Origin: Kiritimatiellia bacterium
GTDB taxonomy: Bacteria > Verrucomicrobiota > Kiritimatiellia > RFP12 > UBA1067
Length of the DNA stretch: 6,035 nt
Assembly (NCBI GenBank): GCA_017405115.1
Contig: JAFRBA010000161.1
Location: forward strand, 1-6,035
Direction: 5' to 3'
The number at the start of each line of letters is the position of its first letter. The stretch's first letter is position 1. The notes under the pieces are model-generated. The model was not told the origin of the DNA, searched no databases, and saw only the letters and a program-made list of their open reading frames with translations. A program made the position numbers and the translations under genes. Shown here piece after piece: positions 4,998 to 6,035 of this stretch.

Positions 4998-6035
4998 ATG
5001 AGGACATCATTCATTGCGTTAACGGCGATGGCGGCGGTGCTTTGTGCCGCGGCCGCAGGAGAGAGAGAGTCCCGCGAGGACGAGCTGAGGGCGAAGCTGC
5101 CCGATGTTTTTGCGAAGTCCGCCGCGCACTACAAGGCGCTCGACGCGGCCGCCACGCCGCTGATGAAAGACGACAAGGGCGGAATGCGCACACCTCATGG
5201 CTTCCAGGAGAAGACGGGCGGGCTCGATATGCGGTCTGTGCTTTGGTGGACTGCAGGGCATTTCCCCGGGTCGCTCTGGTACATCTACGAGGCGACTGGC
5301 GACGAGGCGATAAGGGACCGCGCTCTCTTCTGGACGGAGATACTCGCGCCCAACTCGAAGGTCACGTCGAACCACGACGTCGGATTCATCATGTACTGTT
5401 CGTTCGGCAACGCGCGGCGGCTGCTGAAGACCGACCGCTACGACGCGCTGCTCGCCGAGACAGCCGAGTCGCTCTCCGTTCGCTACAACGAGAACCTCGG
5501 CCTCATTCGCAGCTGGGGCAAGCCGGACGAGGCGAAGGAGTTCCTCGTCATTCCCGACAACATGATGAACCTCGAGCTGATGGAGGCCGTGTCGAAGTTC
5601 TCGGGGAACGACAAGTACGCGAAGATCGCCCGCTCGCATGCAGACGTCACCATGAAGCACCACTTCCGCGCCGACGGCGGCTGCTACCATGTGCTGAACT
5701 ACGACCAGCGTCCGGGGTTCGTCGGGCGAGTGCAGGAGATACGCCGCGGGCAGGGGCTTTCTTGCGAGACGGCGTGGTCGCGCGGCCAGAGCTGGGCCAT
5801 CTACGGCTACACCATGATGTATCGCGAGTCGAAGGACCCCGCCTATCTCGCCTTTGCGCAGAAGCTCGCCGATTTCGCAGTCAACAACCCCAACATGCCG
5901 GCCGACGGCATTCCGTGCTGGGACTACGGCGCGCCTGGCGAGGAGCGCGACAGCTCCGCTGGCGCGATCATGGCGTCGGCTCTGATGGAGCTTTCGACGT
6001 TCGTGCCCGGCGAGAAGGGCTCCAAGTACCGCGCG
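4998..6035 (+). CDS. Exported GH88 unsaturated glucuronyl hydrolase, 3' partial
   Basis: The frame runs open from ATG 4998 to the right edge, giving 346 residues. Characterised unsaturated glucuronyl hydrolases have about 380 residues, so a few tens are probably missing. The family removes the 4,5-unsaturated uronate that polysaccharide lyases leave at the non-reducing end of oligosaccharides from chondroitin, hyaluronan, heparin, xanthan or gellan, using a vinyl-ether hydration mechanism. Residues 1-20 are a signal peptide ending CAAAA, so the enzyme is exported. Family motifs follow: WWTAGHFPGSLWYIYEATGD (83-102), NHDVGF (125-130), IPDNMMNLELM (185-195), ETAWSRGQSWAIYGY (257-271) and WDYGAPG with RDSSAGAIMASALMEL (308-332). 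Asp127 and Asp187 are 60 apart, close to the two key aspartates (88 and 149) known in the Bacillus GL1 enzyme. Divergent transcription from the XylR-like regulator suggests substrate-dependent control. It could instead be a GH105-type relative, but the HDVGF and PDNMMNLE motifs favour GH88. Confidence 0.93.
   Translation, partial: MRTSFIALTAMAAVLCAAAAGERESREDELRAKLPDVFAKSAAHYKALDAAATPLMKDDKGGMRTPHGFQEKTGGLDMRSVLWWTAGHFPGSLWYIYEATGDEAIRDRALFWTEILAPNSKVTSNHDVGFIMYCSFGNARRLLKTDRYDALLAETAESLSVRYNENLGLIRSWGKPDEAKEFLVIPDNMMNLELMEAVSKFSGNDKYAKIARSHADVTMKHHFRADGGCYHVLNYDQRPGFVGRVQEIRRGQGLSCETAWSRGQSWAIYGYTMMYRESKDPAYLAFAQKLADFAVNNPNMPADGIPCWDYGAPGEERDSSAGAIMASALMELSTFVPGEKGSKYRA

Noticed and set aside
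4862..5014. N-terminal extension of the regulator to a start at 5014 on the minus strand
   Set aside because: The extra 51 residues are cysteine- and aromatic-rich, unlike the family start, run across both promoters and the operator repeats, and overlap the GH88 start codon. The family's first strand begins right after the ATG at 4861.
5019..5690. 223-aa open frame on the minus strand opposite the GH88 gene
   Set aside because: The opposite strand carries a clear GH88 protein with signal peptide and catalytic motifs; the antisense product has only low-complexity Val/Arg/Leu composition.
1..6035. CRISPR array, tRNA, rRNA, transposase, integrase or attachment site
   Set aside because: I found no spaced identical repeats, cloverleaf-like sequence, mobile-element gene or terminal inverted repeats on reading both strands; the only notable repeats are the operator elements at 4882-4928.

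Overview
The window (6,035 bp) looks like a chromosomal piece of a polysaccharide-degrading bacterium, most likely from the Verrucomicrobiota/Kiritimatiellota/Lentisphaerota side of the tree. That is an inference. It rests on a GC-rich backbone (about 60% or more), a xylose-repressor-like (XylR-type) LacI/AraC fusion regulator beside an exported glycoside hydrolase, and a large beta-rich surface-type protein of a kind I associate with those phyla. No rRNA, tRNA or CRISPR array is visible to fix the taxonomy.

Left part (1-2402): three plus-strand genes overlap end to start and appear to form one translationally coupled cassette. They are the C-terminal part of a large beta-rich extracellular-type protein (open at the left edge), a 214-aa protein with one N-terminal membrane anchor and a C-terminal helical stalk, and a 253-aa cysteine-rich putative lipoprotein. 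None has a function I can assign. GC content drops sharply inside the first gene, near base 240, and stays lower to about 2460, so this stretch looks accessory or fast evolving. A 12-codon signal-peptide-like fragment, possibly a gene remnant, lies just after it (2425-2463).

Middle (2464-3670): an extended -10 promoter and a strong Shine-Dalgarno sequence precede an exported M20-family metallohydrolase with its full set of metal-ligand motifs. It converges on the next gene with only 27 bp between the stop codons.

Right part (3698-6035): a minus-strand regulator with a periplasmic-binding-protein-like sensor domain and a C-terminal AraC DNA-binding domain is divergent from an exported GH88 unsaturated glucuronyl hydrolase, which is cut by the right edge. 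The 136-bp gap between them holds two face-to-face promoters and three copies of a GGCARTYGCA element. Two copies sit on the -35 boxes, one per promoter, which suggests that the regulator controls itself and the hydrolase in response to a sugar, plausibly an unsaturated uronate oligosaccharide or its product. The clearest regulatory finding is this operator layout; the least explained biology is the three-gene cassette on the left.
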